A stretch of DNA of 21,865 bases from an uncultured Blautia sp. GTDB taxonomy: Bacteria > Bacillota > Clostridia > Lachnospirales > Lachnospiraceae. The notes under the pieces were generated by a model. It had not been told where the DNA came from. It saw only the letters and a program-made list of their open reading frames with translations, and searched no databases. This document shows positions 21,561-21,865 of this stretch, piece after piece (the stretch's first letter is position 1; the number at the start of each line of letters is the position of its first letter). The position numbers and the translations under genes were made by a program. Where the stretch lies: assembly GCA_900541345.1 (NCBI GenBank), contig UQJE01000039.1, positions 1-21,865 on the forward strand, given 5' to 3'.

Positions 21561-21865
21561 ATGGCAGAACTTGAACATGTGGTAAAAACATTTTCCCTTT
21601 TGGAAGCTGCCGAAAAGGAACAGCCCTTTCTTACCAGGGAGCAGAAACAGGATTTGTACCGTATTGCTTTTCATAAGGAGTCTATGGAAGAGGTAGAAAA
21701 AATTATTTTGCAGTTGCAGGCGCCTCATGCAGGAAAGGAAGAAAAAGAACGTATCCTTTCACACTACCTTGAACCGTTTTTTCAGATTCCGGAAAATATT
21801 TTGCAGATTGAGAATTATATTTTTCAGCTTCAATATATGACCTATGAAAAGGAAAAAGCAAACCA
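21561..21865 (+). CDS. Helical protein cut by the window end, function unknown
   Basis: The first 101 residues of a longer gene that runs off the right edge. ATG 21561 directly follows the stop of the preceding gene (TAAATG) with little ribosome binding site, which suggests coupled translation. The visible part is predicted all-helical and charged (HVVKTFSLLEAAEKEQPFLT, HKESMEEVEKIILQLQAP), without membrane segment or motif. It belongs to the relaxase operon. Confidence 0.55.
   Translation, partial: MAELEHVVKTFSLLEAAEKEQPFLTREQKQDLYRIAFHKESMEEVEKIILQLQAPHAGKEEKERILSHYLEPFFQIPENILQIENYIFQLQYMTYEKEKAN

Overview
The window looks like a chromosome segment of a gut-type Clostridia (probably Lachnospiraceae). 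The evidence is AT-rich Gram-positive coding style, strong AGGAGG-type ribosome binding sites, a sortase-anchored surface protein with a PKTGD motif, and a gene set resembling the conjugative elements (Tn1549-like and relatives) common in that family. The family placement is inference; no rRNA or housekeeping marker is present.

Two regions are visible. Bases 1 to about 4337 look like host or older flanking DNA: a terminator, a polytopic membrane protein, a secreted or degenerate-lipobox protein, a 47-aa membrane peptide, a frameshifted small gene, an OmpR-type response regulator with its histidine kinase, and the first 45 codons of an ABC transporter ATPase. That ATPase is cut inside its Walker A motif (GTSGSG, then foreign sequence). 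This is the apparent left end of an integrated mobile element. The two-component system therefore survives while its likely target transporter is broken, at least in this orientation.

From about 4338 to the right edge all recognised genes point right and form a conjugative-element backbone. The layout is: a structured non-coding left end with two related hairpins; a 45-aa membrane peptide; a RepA-like initiator with a DUF6017-type C-terminus; a helix-turn-helix protein lacking a normal start; an unknown 180-aa protein; a ParM-like actin and a ParR-like partner; a 50-aa membrane peptide; and a terminator. Then comes an 1811-aa surface adhesin with a thioester-like head, about eleven Cna-B modules and a sortase signal. 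After it follow a small unknown protein, a radical SAM protein with a B12-binding-like N-terminus, a Toprim primase-like protein, a 74-aa protein, a DNA cytosine-5 methyltransferase, a repeat-rich likely oriT region, a MobC-like relaxosome protein, a MobP-type relaxase, a repeat and coiled-coil protein, and a truncated unknown gene. The integrase and type IV secretion genes are not in the window and presumably lie to the right.

RepA, the Toprim protein, MobC and the relaxase would handle rolling-circle processing and replication. ParM and ParR would stabilise the excised circle. The adhesin would display on the donor surface. The methyltransferase would protect or mark the element.

The most unusual observation is the methyltransferase. 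Its motif I (FSGIGAF) sits at the very C-terminus after motif X, and the protein begins just before motif II. That is a circular permutation of the C5-MTase fold, with a four-cysteine zinc-ribbon-like insert after the catalytic PCQ loop. Its start is preceded by an unusual leader with hairpins and several very short frames. Other items of note are the Walker A insertion site, the iterated GATAGC motif and palindromes ahead of mobC, the missing thioester glutamine in the adhesin, and the radical SAM gene inside the backbone.
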